Shown here: piece after piece, positions 24,396 through 33,549 of the stretch | How the letters are laid out: every line of letters begins with the position of its first letter | Position numbering within the stretch: the first letter of the stretch is position 1 | NCBI RefSeq assembly: GCF_016599045.1 | Contig: NZ_JAENKV010000013.1 | Coordinates: 1-35,177 of the forward strand | From: Campylobacter sp. TTU_617 | GTDB lineage: Bacteria > Campylobacterota > Campylobacteria > Campylobacterales > Campylobacteraceae | DNA length: 35,177 nucleotides | Direction: 5' to 3' | Position numbers and translations under genes: made by a program | The notes under the pieces: model-generated | Database searches by the model: none | What the model was told of the DNA's origin: nothing | The model's input: the letters and a program-made list of their open reading frames with translations, nothing else

Positions 24396-24401
24396 TATAA
24401 T
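24396..24401 (+). promoter_or_regulatory. -10 box of the aspS-adk promoter
   Basis: TATAAT lies 37 bases upstream of the aspS start. Transcription from about 24408 gives a leader near 31 bases that holds AAGGA (24428-24432). No -35 is evident. Confidence 0.6.
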
Positions 24402-24438
24402 ACAATATAAATTTTTTAATACCAAGTAAGGAAAAAAA

Positions 24439-26190
24439 TTGCGAACTCATTATAATACAGACTTAAGCATTGCCAATGTAGGCGAAGTTGTAACTCTTTG
24501 TGGTTGGGTTAATAGTTACCGCGATCATGGTGGTGTTATTTTTATTGATTTAAGAGATAGAAGTGGAATTATTCAGCTAGTTTGCGATCCAAAAGATGAT
24601 CCAAAAGCACATGAAATAGCATCTCGTGTTAGAGATGAGTATGTTTTAATAGCTCAAGGCAAAATTCGTCCCCGTGGAGAAGGATTAAATAATCCCAAAT
24701 TAAAAACTGGAGACATTGAAGTTGTCATCTCCCATCTTAATATAGAAAATGAAAGTTTAGCTACTCCTTTTGCTATTTCAGATGAAAATGTAAATGAAGA
24801 ATTACGTCTTAAATATCGTTTTTTAGAGCTTAGAAATCCAAAACTTTATAACAATTTTGCTCTACGTTCTAAAGCTTGCATTGCAGCAAGAAATTCTTTA
24901 GCAAATATGGGATTTTTAGAAGTAGAAACACCTATTTTAACTAAAGCTACTCCTGAAGGTGCAAGAGATTATCTTGTCCCTTCTCGCGTTCATCAAGGGA
25001 ATTTTTATGCTCTTCCTCAAAGCCCTCAACTCTTTAAGCAACTTCTAATGTGCAGTGGTTTTGATCGTTATTTTCAAATTGCTAAATGCTTTAGAGATGA
25101 AGATTTAAGAGCGGATCGTCAGCCTGAATTTACACAAATTGATGTTGAAATGAGTTTTTGCAAACAAGAAGATGTGATTAAGGTAGCAGAAAATTTTTTA
25201 AAAGATATTTTTAAAGCTTGCGGAAAAGAAGTTAATACCCCATTTAGACAAATGAGCTACAAAGAAGCTATGGAAAATTATGGAAGCGATAAACCTGATT
25301 TAAGATATGATCTAAAGCTTATTGATGTAATAGATATTTTTGCAAGATCAAATAATGAAATTTTTTCAAATATTGCAAAAGATAGTAAAAAAAATCGTGT
25401 AAAAGCTTTGCGTGTGCCTAAAGGTGATACAATTTTTTCAAAAAGAGCAATGCAAAGATTTGAAGAATTTGTACGTAAATTTGGAGCACAAGGACTTGCT
25501 TTCATACAAGTAAAAGAAGATGGGCTTAAAGGACCTTTATGTAAGTTTTTTAGTGAAGAGGATTTAAAAGAATTAAGCAAACGCTGTAATTTAGAAGTAG
25601 GAGATGTTGTATTTTTTGGTGCAGGAAATAAAAAAGTTGTTTTAAATTATATGGGGAGATTTAGAATTTTCCTAGCACAAGAATTAAATCTTATAGATCC
25701 AAATGCTTTGGAATTCTTATGGGTTGTTGATTTTCCTATGTTTGAACAAAATGATGATGGAAGTTATTCTGCAATGCACCATCCTTTTACTATGCCTAAA
25801 AATATCGATGAAACCGATATAGAAGAGATTTGCTCTGTTGCTTATGATATAGTTTTAAATGGAGTTGAGCTTGGCGGGGGAAGTATAAGAATTCATAAAA
25901 ATGATATACAACAAAAAGTTTTCAAGCTTCTTAATATCAATGAAGAAGAACAAAGAGAAAAATTTGGATTTTTACTTGATGCTTTAAGTTTTGGAGCACC
26001 ACCGCATGGCGGTATAGCAATAGGACTTGATAGACTTATTATGCTAGTAACAGGTGCAAAAAGTATTAGAGAAGTGATTGCCTTTCCAAAAACACAAAGA
26101 GCACAATGTCTAATGACAGATGCTCCATCAAGTGCAAGTAATGAGGCTATGAGAGAGCTTGGAATAAAATTAAGAGAGGAAACAAAATGA
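24439..26190 (+). CDS. aspS: Aspartyl-tRNA synthetase
   Basis: This class II synthetase of 583 residues charges tRNA-Asp. Seen in order: the N-terminal OB fold ([26 protein letters not shown], in pieces [11 protein letters not shown] near 22-32), motif 2 ([23 protein letters not shown], with RDEDLRADR near 217-225), the bacterial GAD insertion (about 285-420) and motif 3 ([13 protein letters not shown] near 532-544). In bacteria lacking asparaginyl-tRNA synthetase the enzyme can be non-discriminating, which cannot be judged here. The start is TTG, chosen because AAGGA precedes it at a good distance and the protein begins in the usual way (MRTHY). Confidence 0.96.
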   Translation: MRTHYNTDLSIANVGEVVTLCGWVNSYRDHGGVIFIDLRDRSGIIQLVCDPKDDPKAHEIASRVRDEYVLIAQGKIRPRGEGLNNPKLKTGDIEVVISHLNIENESLATPFAISDENVNEELRLKYRFLELRNPKLYNNFALRSKACIAARNSLANMGFLEVETPILTKATPEGARDYLVPSRVHQGNFYALPQSPQLFKQLLMCSGFDRYFQIAKCFRDEDLRADRQPEFTQIDVEMSFCKQEDVIKVAENFLKDIFKACGKEVNTPFRQMSYKEAMENYGSDKPDLRYDLKLIDVIDIFARSNNEIFSNIAKDSKKNRVKALRVPKGDTIFSKRAMQRFEEFVRKFGAQGLAFIQVKEDGLKGPLCKFFSEEDLKELSKRCNLEVGDVVFFGAGNKKVVLNYMGRFRIFLAQELNLIDPNALEFLWVVDFPMFEQNDDGSYSAMHHPFTMPKNIDETDIEEICSVAYDIVLNGVELGGGSIRIHKNDIQQKVFKLLNINEEEQREKFGFLLDALSFGAPPHGGIAIGLDRLIMLVTGAKSIREVIAFPKTQRAQCLMTDAPSSASNEAMRELGIKLREETK

Positions 26191-26762
26191 AAGAATTATT
26201 TTTAATCATAGGAGCACCAGGAAGCGGTAAAACTACTGATGCTAGCTTAATAGCAAATTCTGATATAAATATTACTCATTACTCAACAGGTGATTTATTA
26301 AGAGAAGAAGTAGCTAGCGGAAGTGAGCTTGGAAAAAAAATCGATAGCTTTATTTCTAAAGGCAATTTAGTTCCTCTAGAAATCGTTGTAAATACCATAG
26401 TGTCGGCTTTAAAAACTGCACCAACTAAAACTATTATTATAGATGGTTATCCTAGAAGCGTAGAACAAATGATGGAATTTGATAAAGTTTTAAATGAACA
26501 AAATGAAGTAGAACTCAAAGGAGTCATTGAAGTTAAAGTAAGTGAGGAAGTAGCCAAAGAAAGGGTTTTAGGAAGAAATCGTGGAGAAGACGATAATGAA
26601 GAAGTTTTTTATAATAGAATGAAAGTTTATACAGAACCTTTAGAAGAGATTCAAAGCTTTTATCAAAAAAAGAAACTTCATTTTATCATAGATGGAGAAA
26701 GAGCTATTAATCCTATAGTAGCTGATATAAAAGATCTTATAAAGAAAATTCAAAATATTTAA
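26187..26762 (+). CDS. adk: Adenylate kinase
   Basis: Adk interconverts ATP and AMP with two ADP. The 191-residue protein has the P-loop GAPGSGKT (8-15), the AMP-binding STGDLLREE (about 34-42) and [11 protein letters not shown] (about 85-95), and [20 protein letters not shown] in the lid/core transition ([14 protein letters not shown] near 130-143). It is the short-lid form without a zinc-binding lid. The ATG overlaps the aspS stop by four bases. The following 246 bases to ppa contain only AT-rich sequence with minor imperfect hairpins and the ppa promoter. Confidence 0.95.
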   Translation: MKELFLIIGAPGSGKTTDASLIANSDINITHYSTGDLLREEVASGSELGKKIDSFISKGNLVPLEIVVNTIVSALKTAPTKTIIIDGYPRSVEQMMEFDKVLNEQNEVELKGVIEVKVSEEVAKERVLGRNRGEDDNEEVFYNRMKVYTEPLEEIQSFYQKKKLHFIIDGERAINPIVADIKDLIKKIQNI

Positions 26763-26942
26763 TTTATAAGAAAAAAATAAATTATTATTTTTCAGATATT
26801 AAAATAACACCCGAAAAATAAATTGGGTTAAAAATTTATATTTTACAAAAATTATAAAATTGAAACTATCTAGCATAAAGATATTTATCTAGATAAATTA
26901 TTGTAAATTTTAAACAATTATTTTTTATATAAATTGTAAGAT

Positions 26943-26948
26943 TATAAT
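26943..26948 (+). promoter_or_regulatory. -10 box of the ppa promoter
   Basis: TATAAT lies 60 bases before the ppa ATG. The leader of about 54 bases ends in AAGGAG (26998-27003), five bases before the ATG, the best ribosome binding site in the window and in keeping with a highly expressed gene. Confidence 0.55.
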
Positions 26949-27008
26949 TAGATATTAACTAATATTTAATACTAAAAATTAATTAAAACATATAAATAAG
27001 GAGAGAAA

Positions 27009-27530
27009 ATGGATTTAAATAAAATTAAAATTGGAGATATTCCAAACAAAATCAATGCGGTCATCGAAATTCCTTATGGTTCAAATATTAAATATGAACT
27101 TGATAAAGAAAGTGGTGCAATTTTTGTAGATCGTGTTATACCTAGTGCAGTATTTTATCCTGCAAATTATGGCTTTATTCCTAATACTTTAGCTGATGAT
27201 AATGATCCTTTAGATATTTTAATTTTAAATGAATATCCTATTCAAGCAGGAGCTGTAATTCCTTGCCGTTTAATAGGGGTATTAATCATGGAAGATGAAA
27301 GCGGAATGGATGAAAAACTTTTAGCTCTTCCTACTTCAAAAATTGATCCAAGATATGACAATATTAAAACTTACACAGATTTAGCGCCAGCTATCTTAAA
27401 TAAAATTAAAAACTTTTTTGAAACTTATAAAATGCTTGAACCAAATAAATGGGTAAAAGTGCAAGATTTCAAAGATGAAAAAGTTGCTATTGAAATACTT
27501 CAAAAAGCTATTTCAAATTATAAAAAATGA
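27009..27530 (+). CDS. ppa: Inorganic pyrophosphatase, family I
   Basis: Ppa hydrolyses pyrophosphate released by biosynthetic reactions. The 173-residue protein has VIEIPYGSNIKYELD (about 18-32), YPANYGFIPNTLADDNDPLDILIL (YPANYGFIP near 52-60, and DDNDPLD near 64-70 carrying the metal-binding aspartates) and a downstream DPRYDNI region. It is a soluble Mg-dependent enzyme. It has its own promoter and terminator and follows the synthetase and kinase genes aspS-adk. Confidence 0.96.
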   Translation: MDLNKIKIGDIPNKINAVIEIPYGSNIKYELDKESGAIFVDRVIPSAVFYPANYGFIPNTLADDNDPLDILILNEYPIQAGAVIPCRLIGVLIMEDESGMDEKLLALPTSKIDPRYDNIKTYTDLAPAILNKIKNFFETYKMLEPNKWVKVQDFKDEKVAIEILQKAISNYKK

Positions 27531-27619
27531 TTTTTAGTTTTTAGCATACTAGAGAAGGTTATAGTAAATCACTCTTCTTGAACTTTTAACTATAAAATAT
27601 TAGCTTGATAAAGATTATG

Positions 27620-27660
27620 ATTTTATCCTCTATACTTATAATTTAGAGGATAAAATTTTT
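27620..27660 (+). terminator. Strong hairpin terminator after ppa
   Basis: Arms ATTTTATCCTCTA (27620-27632) and TAGAGGATAAAAT (27644-27656) are perfectly complementary over 13 bases around an 11-base loop, followed by a short T run. It lies 90 bases after the ppa stop. It is the only long mixed-composition stem in the window. Confidence 0.8.
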
Positions 27661-27666
27661 AAAAAA

Positions 27667-28315
27667 ATGCCTCTTTGTATAAGAATTCATATTAAAAAAC
27701 GCTAATGAAATAATCTTTTTTTGATAATTTATTATTTGATGATAGAGAGACTAGTCTTGCCGTATTTTCAGATTATTTTAGATTTTGTACTCTTTATAAA
27801 CGGGCAAGGGGTATGGGTAGATCTTGATATGATTTGCCTTAATGCTTTTGATTTTAATACCAAAAAATATCTTTTTATTAAGGAAATAGACGGTGATATA
27901 AATCAACAAAAAATAACTACTTCTTCAATCAAATTCCCGCAACAAAGCTTATTTGGTAAAGAACTTATAAACGAAGCAAAGAACTTATAAATAATCAAAA
28001 AAATATCCCTTGGGTATAATAGGTCCTTCTTTTTTAGCAAATATGTGTCAAAATTTTTCTTATGAAAAATATGCACAAGATTATCTTTTTGCCTGTCAAA
28101 TTCCTTGGAATCAAAGTAAAAAATTTATACAGAAAAAAGCTGATATAGATTGGAATATGCCTTGTTTGCATCTTTTTACTGAAATGTGGAGAAGTTATGG
28201 AATGGATAAAAATTGTTTTTATAGACAAGGAATTTATGCTACTTTGCTTGAAAAATATGATATGAAAAAATTTTTTCAAAACCAATCATTGGCTTTTTGT
28301 AAAAATCAATCATAA
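27667..28315 (+). pseudogene. Decayed glycosyltransferase (LOS/capsule type, DxD motif)
   Basis: Fragments in all three frames join into one protein. MPLCIRIHIK leads into NANEII; then come AVFSDYFRF...LYKR, GVWVDLDMICLNAFDF with a DxD motif (VDLDM), and, from 28012, GIIGPSFLANM to DMKKFF. The order ANEI / FSDYFR / GGVWVDLDMICL is that of DxD sugar transferases used in surface glycan synthesis. Frame breaks are seen at an A6 run (27694-27699), a T7 run (27716-27722), the G-rich stretch 27802-27811, a 20-base duplication (27958-27991) and a missing G in TTGGG at 28011-28014. The N-terminal part of the catalytic domain is also absent. It lies after the ppa terminator, has no visible promoter, and occupies the place where C. 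jejuni has msrA. The original acceptor and donor cannot be told. Confidence 0.8.
27958..27991 (+). repeat. Tandem duplication, 20-base period, inside the pseudogene
   Basis: AAAGAACTTATAAA occurs at 27958-27971 and again at 27978-27991. The 20-base period is not a multiple of three, so the duplication shifts the frame. Removing one copy restores a readable run (FGKELINNQKNIPW) toward the downstream fragment. Confidence 0.8.
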
Positions 28316-28344
28316 AATTAAAAAATTAATGAATTTCTAATTTT

Positions 28345-28370
28345 ATTCACATTTTTTTCACTATGTGAAT
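28345..28370. terminator. Short hairpin between the pseudogene and the methyltransferase gene
   Basis: ATTCACA (28345-28351) and TGTGAAT (28364-28370) pair around a 12-base T-rich loop, just before the end of the minus-strand gene at 28372. The T-rich flank on the plus side suits a plus-strand terminator. On the minus strand it would follow the methyltransferase stop. Confidence 0.4.
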
Positions 28371-28371
28371 T

Positions 28372-29247
28372 TTAAATTTTACGTAGTTTTGCTATAAAAA
28401 ATCCATCATAGTCTAAGCTTGGTATAATGCGTTTGCATTTTGAAATTTCATCAAATTCATCACTTTGTGCATCTTTAGCTAAAGCATGCTCTAAATTTAT
28501 ATCTAAAAGTTTTATTTTAAATTCGCTTTTTAAGGCATTTTCTACCACTTCCTCATTTTCTTCTCTGCTAAAAGTGCAAGTGCTATAAACAAGCTCACCT
28601 CCGGTTTTTAACGCCTTTAAAGCAGAGTGTAAAAGTTTTTTTTGTAATTTTGAAATATTTTTAATTTCTTTATGACTCTTTTTTAAATCAAAACCCATTT
28701 TGGCTAATGTTGAACAAGGTGCATCAAGTAAAATTTTATCAAATTTATTAGGACATAAATTTCCTATGACTTTACCATCTTTTAAAAAGATTTTTGCATT
28801 AACTCCATACTTTTTAAGATTTTTTTGCAAAACAAAAAAACGATCTTTACTTGCTTCATTGCAAGCTAAATATCCCATATTTTTCATAAAATTAGCTAAA
28901 TTTATACTTTTTCCACCTGGAGCAGCACATAAGTCTAAAACACTATCTCCTGCTTTAACCTCTAAATTTAAAGCACATAAATAAGAAGCGTAATTTTGTA
29001 TATAAAATTTGGCTTCATCAAAAGCTTTCATAGAGCTTAATATACTTTTATCTTTAGCCTTAAATAAATAACAATATTCATTTAGTTTTCTATATTCTAA
29101 ATTTTCTTTTAAAAATTCATTTTCTAAAAAATTGGCATTAGTTTTTAAAGTATTTAAAAAAACACAAATGTTTTTTTCTTCTTTAAAAGAATTTAGTATT
29201 TTCTCCCATTCTTCTTTGGTATATAAAGAACTAATCTTAGAGAGCAA
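28372..29247 (-). CDS. NOL1/NOP2/Sun (RsmB/RsmF-type) RNA m5C methyltransferase
   Basis: The 291-residue protein is a SAM-dependent RNA cytosine-5 methyltransferase of the Sun family. It shows [19 protein letters not shown] (motif [11 protein letters not shown] near 104-113), [13 protein letters not shown] (motif IV with catalytic-pair Cys, near 172-184) and [18 protein letters not shown] (motif VI with the second Cys, near 216-233). The N-terminal NusB-like RNA-binding domain of E. coli RsmB is absent, so the exact target base is open and I give no symbol. It is the last gene of the dprA operon and starts 11 bases inside ruvX. Confidence 0.88.
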   Translation of the reverse strand: MLSKISSLYTKEEWEKILNSFKEEKNICVFLNTLKTNANFLENEFLKENLEYRKLNEYCYLFKAKDKSILSSMKAFDEAKFYIQNYASYLCALNLEVKAGDSVLDLCAAPGGKSINLANFMKNMGYLACNEASKDRFFVLQKNLKKYGVNAKIFLKDGKVIGNLCPNKFDKILLDAPCSTLAKMGFDLKKSHKEIKNISKLQKKLLHSALKALKTGGELVYSTCTFSREENEEVVENALKSEFKIKLLDINLEHALAKDAQSDEFDEISKCKRIIPSLDYDGFFIAKLRKI

Positions 29248-29620
29248 AGTAATCCTTTATCATAATCAAAGCCGCTAAAGAATCTAATTTTGCATCTTTT
29301 TTGCGTGTATTTATTACACCTAATTTCAATGCCTCTTTAGAACTAAAACTTTCATCAACAAAAACAATTTTTTTATCAAATTCAAGCAAAGATACAAAAT
29401 GTTTAATACGTTTTGTCATTTCTTCTTCGCTTTTTGAACCTTTTGGAATACCTACAATAAGCAAAGAAACATTATAAGTTAAAAATAATTTTTTTATCTC
29501 ATTAGCAGCTTGATTGCGATTTTTACGCAAAATTCCATCAAGAGGAATGGCTATTTTTTCATCTACACAAAGTGCTACACCTATACGCTTTAATCCTATA
29601 TCTAAAGCTAGAGCATTCAT
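29237..29620 (-). CDS. ruvX: Pre-16S rRNA nuclease / YqgF-family protein
   Basis: YqgF/RuvX proteins have an RNase H-like fold and are implicated in 16S rRNA 5'-end maturation; they were once proposed as Holliday-junction resolvases. I choose ATG 29620 ([17 protein letters not shown]), because the conserved strand [10 protein letters not shown] must lie at the N-terminus and this ATG forms an ATGA overlap with the dprA stop. The upstream in-frame ATG at 29638 would add six residues. The product has 127 residues, with LIVGIPKG (about 66-73), [12 protein letters not shown] (about 91-102) and a C-terminal [14 protein letters not shown] that carries the final acidic residue. Confidence 0.92.
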   Translation of the reverse strand: MNALALDIGLKRIGVALCVDEKIAIPLDGILRKNRNQAANEIKKLFLTYNVSLLIVGIPKGSKSEEEMTKRIKHFVSLLEFDKKIVFVDESFSSKEALKLGVINTRKKDAKLDSLAALIMIKDYFAL

Positions 29621-30399
29621 ATGATAACCTTCACCCAAATACCTGTTATATCAATTTTTCCTTCAAGTTCATATTCATAAACCTTATCGCCATAAATCGC
29701 TAAAGCTTCCTCAACACTTACTCCTTTTTTGCAAAATTTTAAAAATTCATCTTGTGTTTCTTTTTCTTCAATACCAAATTGCAAGGCAAATTCTTTAAAA
29801 TTGGTTATTAGCTTAGCTTTATTATTTTTTATAAGTTCATTGGTTCCTTGACTCTCATTTAATCTTTGAGGTAAAACATATAAAGGTTTTTTTAATTCTA
29901 GGGCAAATTTTGCACTCTGCATAGATCCGCTATTAAGATCAGCTTGTGCTATGATTATACAATCACTTAAAGCGATAATCAAACGATTTCTAAGTAAAAA
30001 ATCATATTTTTTAGGGATATGATCTGCTTCATATTCGCTTAAAGCAAGAGCATTTTTATAAATTTCTTCTATAATTTTTTGATTTGTTTTAGGATAAATT
30101 TGATTAAGTCCATTAGCAAAAATTGCTATAGTATTAGGTAGAGCTGCTTTTGAAGCACTTATATCTACCCCTAAGGCACCCCCACTTACTATACTCACCT
30201 TATCTTTAAGAATACTAGAAAGCTCTTCAACGCATTTTTTTGTATAAAGATTCATTTTTCTTGAACCTATAATTGCAACCTTTTTTCTTTTTAATAACTC
30301 AAGATTGCCTTTATAATAAATTTTTTTAGGAGGATTTTTTAAAGTTTTAAAATAAGCTAAAAATTCATTATCTAAAATTTTAATTTCCATAAATTTCAT
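29617..30399 (-). CDS. dprA: DNA-processing protein DprA
   Basis: DprA binds incoming single-stranded DNA and loads RecA during natural transformation, in line with the natural competence of Campylobacter. The 260-residue protein has the Rossmann-like fold with [11 protein letters not shown] (about 36-46), [17 protein letters not shown] (VSGGALGVD near 68-76), [13 protein letters not shown] (about 92-104), LSEYE and [10 protein letters not shown] (about 137-146), [11 protein letters not shown] (about 157-167) and [17 protein letters not shown] (172-188). A short winged-helix-like tail follows. It overlaps the upstream gene by 20 bases. A second in-frame ATG three codons downstream is an equally possible start. 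Confidence 0.93.
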   Translation of the reverse strand: MKFMEIKILDNEFLAYFKTLKNPPKKIYYKGNLELLKRKKVAIIGSRKMNLYTKKCVEELSSILKDKVSIVSGGALGVDISASKAALPNTIAIFANGLNQIYPKTNQKIIEEIYKNALALSEYEADHIPKKYDFLLRNRLIIALSDCIIIAQADLNSGSMQSAKFALELKKPLYVLPQRLNESQGTNELIKNNKAKLITNFKEFALQFGIEEKETQDEFLKFCKKGVSVEEALAIYGDKVYEYELEGKIDITGIWVKVII

Positions 30400-31450
30400 T
30401 TAAATAAACTAAATTCACATTAAGAAGCATTTCTTTACTTTCTTCTAAGGCTTTAAAAGTATTTTTTCTAGGATGTGCTATAGCTATAGCAAAACCTTTT
30501 TTATAAGCTAAATTAATAACTTGCTTAAGTTGATTTTTAATATAATCAATATTATCTTCATTATCCAAAAAAACATCTCTTTGTATATAAGGTTGATTAT
30601 ATTCTTTAGTCAATTTTAAAGCTTTAGTTTTTCCTATAGTTTTAGAATCAACAAAAATAAAATCTTGTTTTTTAAAAGCATCAAAAAGTTTTCTCATAGC
30701 ATTCTCATCGCTTGTAAATAAACTTCCTGTATGATTATTAATATATCTTAAACCTTTAAATTCTTGTTTAATACTTTTTATCATTGCATCAATATGTTCT
30801 TTAGAATCACTTACTTTTAAGGTTTTAAGCTCTGGTTTATTATAGTTAATTGCTTCTAAAGGCAAATGCACCATAAAAAATTTAAATTCTAAAGCAAGTT
30901 GTGGAGTATTTTTATGTCTTTTATCCGGAGGAAAAAAAGAAGGAGTTAATTTTAAATTGAGTTTTTTAAGTTCATTTACTTGTTTAGAATTTGCCATATC
31001 ATCGATAATAATAACAAGTTTTGGTTTTTTTGTGTTATTAATTTGTATTTGATTTATATTTTTTTCTTCTAAAATATTTGTTTTTTGCGCAATCAAACTA
31101 GAATTTAAATCACTAAAATGGCTTAAATTTTGCTCATTAAAACTTATATTTAAATCAGAACTTAAATTATTATCTAAACTTATATTATCATCTTGTGTAT
31201 TTAGATTTTTTTCTAAAAAAGTTACATTAAGTTCTTGATCATAATTATAATTTTTAAAGATGGTATCATTTTTTAAGTTTTGATTATTTTCACTAAATAA
31301 ATCAAGACTAGAATTAAATTCTTGCACTGGAGTTAAAGTAAAATTGTCTTGTTTTTTATATTCTGTAAAAATTTTTAAAGCTAGAAGAAAGATAATTAAA
31401 ACTAAAAGAAAGATAATTAAAAAATATTTTAAACGAATAAGATTTTTCAA
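30380..31450 (-). CDS. Divergent polysaccharide deacetylase family protein
   Basis: The C-terminal half (about 142-356) matches the divergent polysaccharide deacetylase family (PF04748): KLVIIIDDMANSKQV (DD near 150), LTPSFFPPDKRH, FFMVHLPLEA, YINNHTGSLFTSD (about 238-250) and FVDSKTIGKTKAL. The N-terminus has one membrane anchor (about 9-28). Residues about 38-135 are a low-complexity linker rich in Asn, Ser, Leu and Asp. The catalytic part would therefore lie in the periplasm; its substrate is not known. It occupies the position of Cj0633, which in C. jejuni follows ilvC. It starts the dprA-ruvX-methyltransferase operon. Confidence 0.85.
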   Translation of the reverse strand: MKNLIRLKYFLIIFLLVLIIFLLALKIFTEYKKQDNFTLTPVQEFNSSLDLFSENNQNLKNDTIFKNYNYDQELNVTFLEKNLNTQDDNISLDNNLSSDLNISFNEQNLSHFSDLNSSLIAQKTNILEEKNINQIQINNTKKPKLVIIIDDMANSKQVNELKKLNLKLTPSFFPPDKRHKNTPQLALEFKFFMVHLPLEAINYNKPELKTLKVSDSKEHIDAMIKSIKQEFKGLRYINNHTGSLFTSDENAMRKLFDAFKKQDFIFVDSKTIGKTKALKLTKEYNQPYIQRDVFLDNEDNIDYIKNQLKQVINLAYKKGFAIAIAHPRKNTFKALEESKEMLLNVNLVYLNEIYGN

Positions 31451-31525
31451 ACAAATAATTCTTTTATAAAGATATAATATTTCATCAAAACAGATCCAAC
31501 TTTAAAAATTAAACTATAAATTTAC

Positions 31526-31534
31526 ATTATACCA
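31526..31534 (-). promoter_or_regulatory. Extended -10 promoter for the deacetylase-dprA operon
   Basis: The minus strand reads TGGTATAAT (31534-31526), a perfect TGn-TATAAT. Transcription from about 31519 gives a leader of about 70 bases to the ATG at 31450. The leader has no strong ribosome binding site. Confidence 0.6.
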
Positions 31535-31587
31535 AAATATTTATTAAGAAATTCATATTTTTTTTATGAAGTTTATGCAAGAATAAT

Positions 31588-31593
31588 TATAAT
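31588..31593 (+). promoter_or_regulatory. -10 box for rnr-holA
   Basis: TATAAT lies 21 bases before the rnr GTG at 31615, so the leader would be only about 15 bases, with AAAGT as a weak ribosome binding site. Confidence 0.5.
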
Positions 31594-31614
31594 TTTAAAA
31601 TTTAAAGTAAAAAA

Positions 31615-33540
31615 GTGAAAGAATTTCTAAATCATTTAAATTATGGAATCAAAGCTAATGAAGTAAATAATGAATTTAAACAAATTCTAAGAGAACTTTT
31701 AGCAAACAATATCATAAAAGAACATAAAAATAAATTTTATCTTAATAATGGTTACGTCTTCGGAGTGCTTGATATTTCAAACAAAGGCACAGGATTTTTA
31801 AAATGCTTTGATGAAAATTACAAGCAAGATTTATTGATTGAAAATAAAAATTTAAAAGGAGCCAATTATAAAGATATAGTTGTAGCTAAATTACTTCCCT
31901 TAAAAAAGAAGCGTCCTAAAGCAAAAGTTATTTTAATTTTAAAAAGAGCCAATGAAACCTCTTTAGTTATTACTAAAAAATATGGCGAAGCTATTTTAGG
32001 GATGAATATAAAAACAGGACTTAGTATAGCTTTAAAAGCTTCCCAAAAATCTCTAAAAGCTCTACCCTTAGGAACAATTTTAAAAATAGAAAATCATAAC
32101 AACGGCATAACAGAAGTTTTAGGTCATATTGATGATGAAAATATTGATGAAAAAATTTCTTTAAATCTTTTTAACAAAAATTCTTGTTTTAATGATAATT
32201 GCATAAAAGAAGCAAATTCTTATGGAGATCTTGTCGATGCAAGTATGTATGAAAATCGTATTGATTTAAGAATGCTCTCCTTTTGCACCATAGATCCTAT
32301 CCACGCAAAAGATTTTGATGATGCAATTTATTTTGATAAAGAAAAAAAAGAACTTTATGTAGCAATTGCTGATGTAAGCGAATACATTTTTGCTTATGGG
32401 GCTATTGACAAAGAAGCTAGAAGTCGTGGTTTTTCTATATATTTTCCACATATTGCTGTACCTATGCTTCCACAAACTTTAAGTGAAAACATTTGCTCTT
32501 TAAAACCCTTAGAAGATAGACTTGTATTTTGTTTTAAAATTACCCTAGATGAAAATTACAAAGTTGTAAAAGAAGAACTTTTTGAAGCTATTATTAATTC
32601 AAAACGCCGTTTTAATTATGATGAAGTAGATGAAATTTTGATAAAAAAACCCGATTTAAAAGAACTTTCGTGGCTTTATAAGCTTTATGAAATTACAAAA
32701 ATCATAAGAAAAAAGCGTCTTAAAAATGCTTTTGAATTTAAAACAGAAGAATTAAGAATGAGCCTTAATGATGACTTAAGTCTTAAATCAACTTCATACG
32801 AAAAAGATACCCCTTCACACAATTTAATAGAAGATTGTATGTTATTAGCCAACAAAGCTGCTGCAAGTCTTTTAGATGATATAGGAATCTTTAGAAATCA
32901 CTTAAGTGCTGATCATAAAAAAATTCTAAAACTTTTAAAAGAAATTCAAAGTCTTGGTATAGATGTAGAATACAAAGCAAATCTTAGTGAAATGATTAAA
33001 AATATACAAGCTTTAGCAGAAGAATTAAACTTAAGAGAAGAGATAGACAAACTCATCATCAAAGCTCAAAAAAAGGCAGAATATTCAAGTGTTAATATGG
33101 GGCATTTTGGCTTAGGATTTAATAAATACTCTCATTTTACAAGTCCTATAAGGCGTTATTCTGATTTAATACTTCATAGACTTTTAAAAGCAAAACTTAA
33201 AAAAGACAATAAATTGTTTAATTATTTATTATTAAACATTCAAAGCACTTGCGAAAATTTAAGCGTATTAGAAAGAGAAGCCGATAAAGTTGCTTTTGAT
33301 TTTATGGATAGAAAATTTGCCAGATGGGCTGATAAAAATAAAGGAAAAGAATTCCAAGCACTTATCATAGAAAATGAAAATGTAATTATCGCAAAACTAG
33401 AAGATGAAATCAAAGGTGCTAACATCATACTTAAAAATGCCAAAGTAAATTTACTTCAAAGAGTTCAAGTACGTATTGAGGAAGTTGATATTATTATGGC
33501 AAAAATTTTTGGTAAAATTACAAAAATTTTAGAAAATTAA
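31615..33540 (+). CDS. rnr: Ribonuclease R (RNB-family 3'-5' exoribonuclease)
   Basis: RNase R degrades structured RNA. The 641-residue protein has an N-terminal cold-shock-like region (about 45-110; GYVFGVLDISNKGTGFL), the RNB catalytic domain starting with CTIDPIHAKDFDDAIYF (DPIHAKDFDDA near 226-236, holding the metal-binding Asp), VAIADVSEYI, SIYFPHIAVPMLP and the C-terminal YSHFTSPIRRYSDLILHR (about 503-520). The C-terminal S1 domain (about 575-635) is short, and the basic tail of E. coli RNase R (813 residues) is missing. The start is GTG, the only good start before the conserved region. In C. jejuni the locus is adjacent to ilvC; here that gene is absent. Confidence 0.95.
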   Translation: MKEFLNHLNYGIKANEVNNEFKQILRELLANNIIKEHKNKFYLNNGYVFGVLDISNKGTGFLKCFDENYKQDLLIENKNLKGANYKDIVVAKLLPLKKKRPKAKVILILKRANETSLVITKKYGEAILGMNIKTGLSIALKASQKSLKALPLGTILKIENHNNGITEVLGHIDDENIDEKISLNLFNKNSCFNDNCIKEANSYGDLVDASMYENRIDLRMLSFCTIDPIHAKDFDDAIYFDKEKKELYVAIADVSEYIFAYGAIDKEARSRGFSIYFPHIAVPMLPQTLSENICSLKPLEDRLVFCFKITLDENYKVVKEELFEAIINSKRRFNYDEVDEILIKKPDLKELSWLYKLYEITKIIRKKRLKNAFEFKTEELRMSLNDDLSLKSTSYEKDTPSHNLIEDCMLLANKAAASLLDDIGIFRNHLSADHKKILKLLKEIQSLGIDVEYKANLSEMIKNIQALAEELNLREEIDKLIIKAQKKAEYSSVNMGHFGLGFNKYSHFTSPIRRYSDLILHRLLKAKLKKDNKLFNYLLLNIQSTCENLSVLEREADKVAFDFMDRKFARWADKNKGKEFQALIIENENVIIAKLEDEIKGANIILKNAKVNLLQRVQVRIEEVDIIMAKIFGKITKILEN

Positions 33541-33549
33541 TGGATTTTT

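Noticed and set aside
27721-28315. Two short open frames (27721-27990 and 28010-28315) as separate small genes
   Set aside because: Both are pieces of one glycosyltransferase read in different frames, joined by a 20-base duplication and a missing G; neither has a proper start or ribosome binding site.
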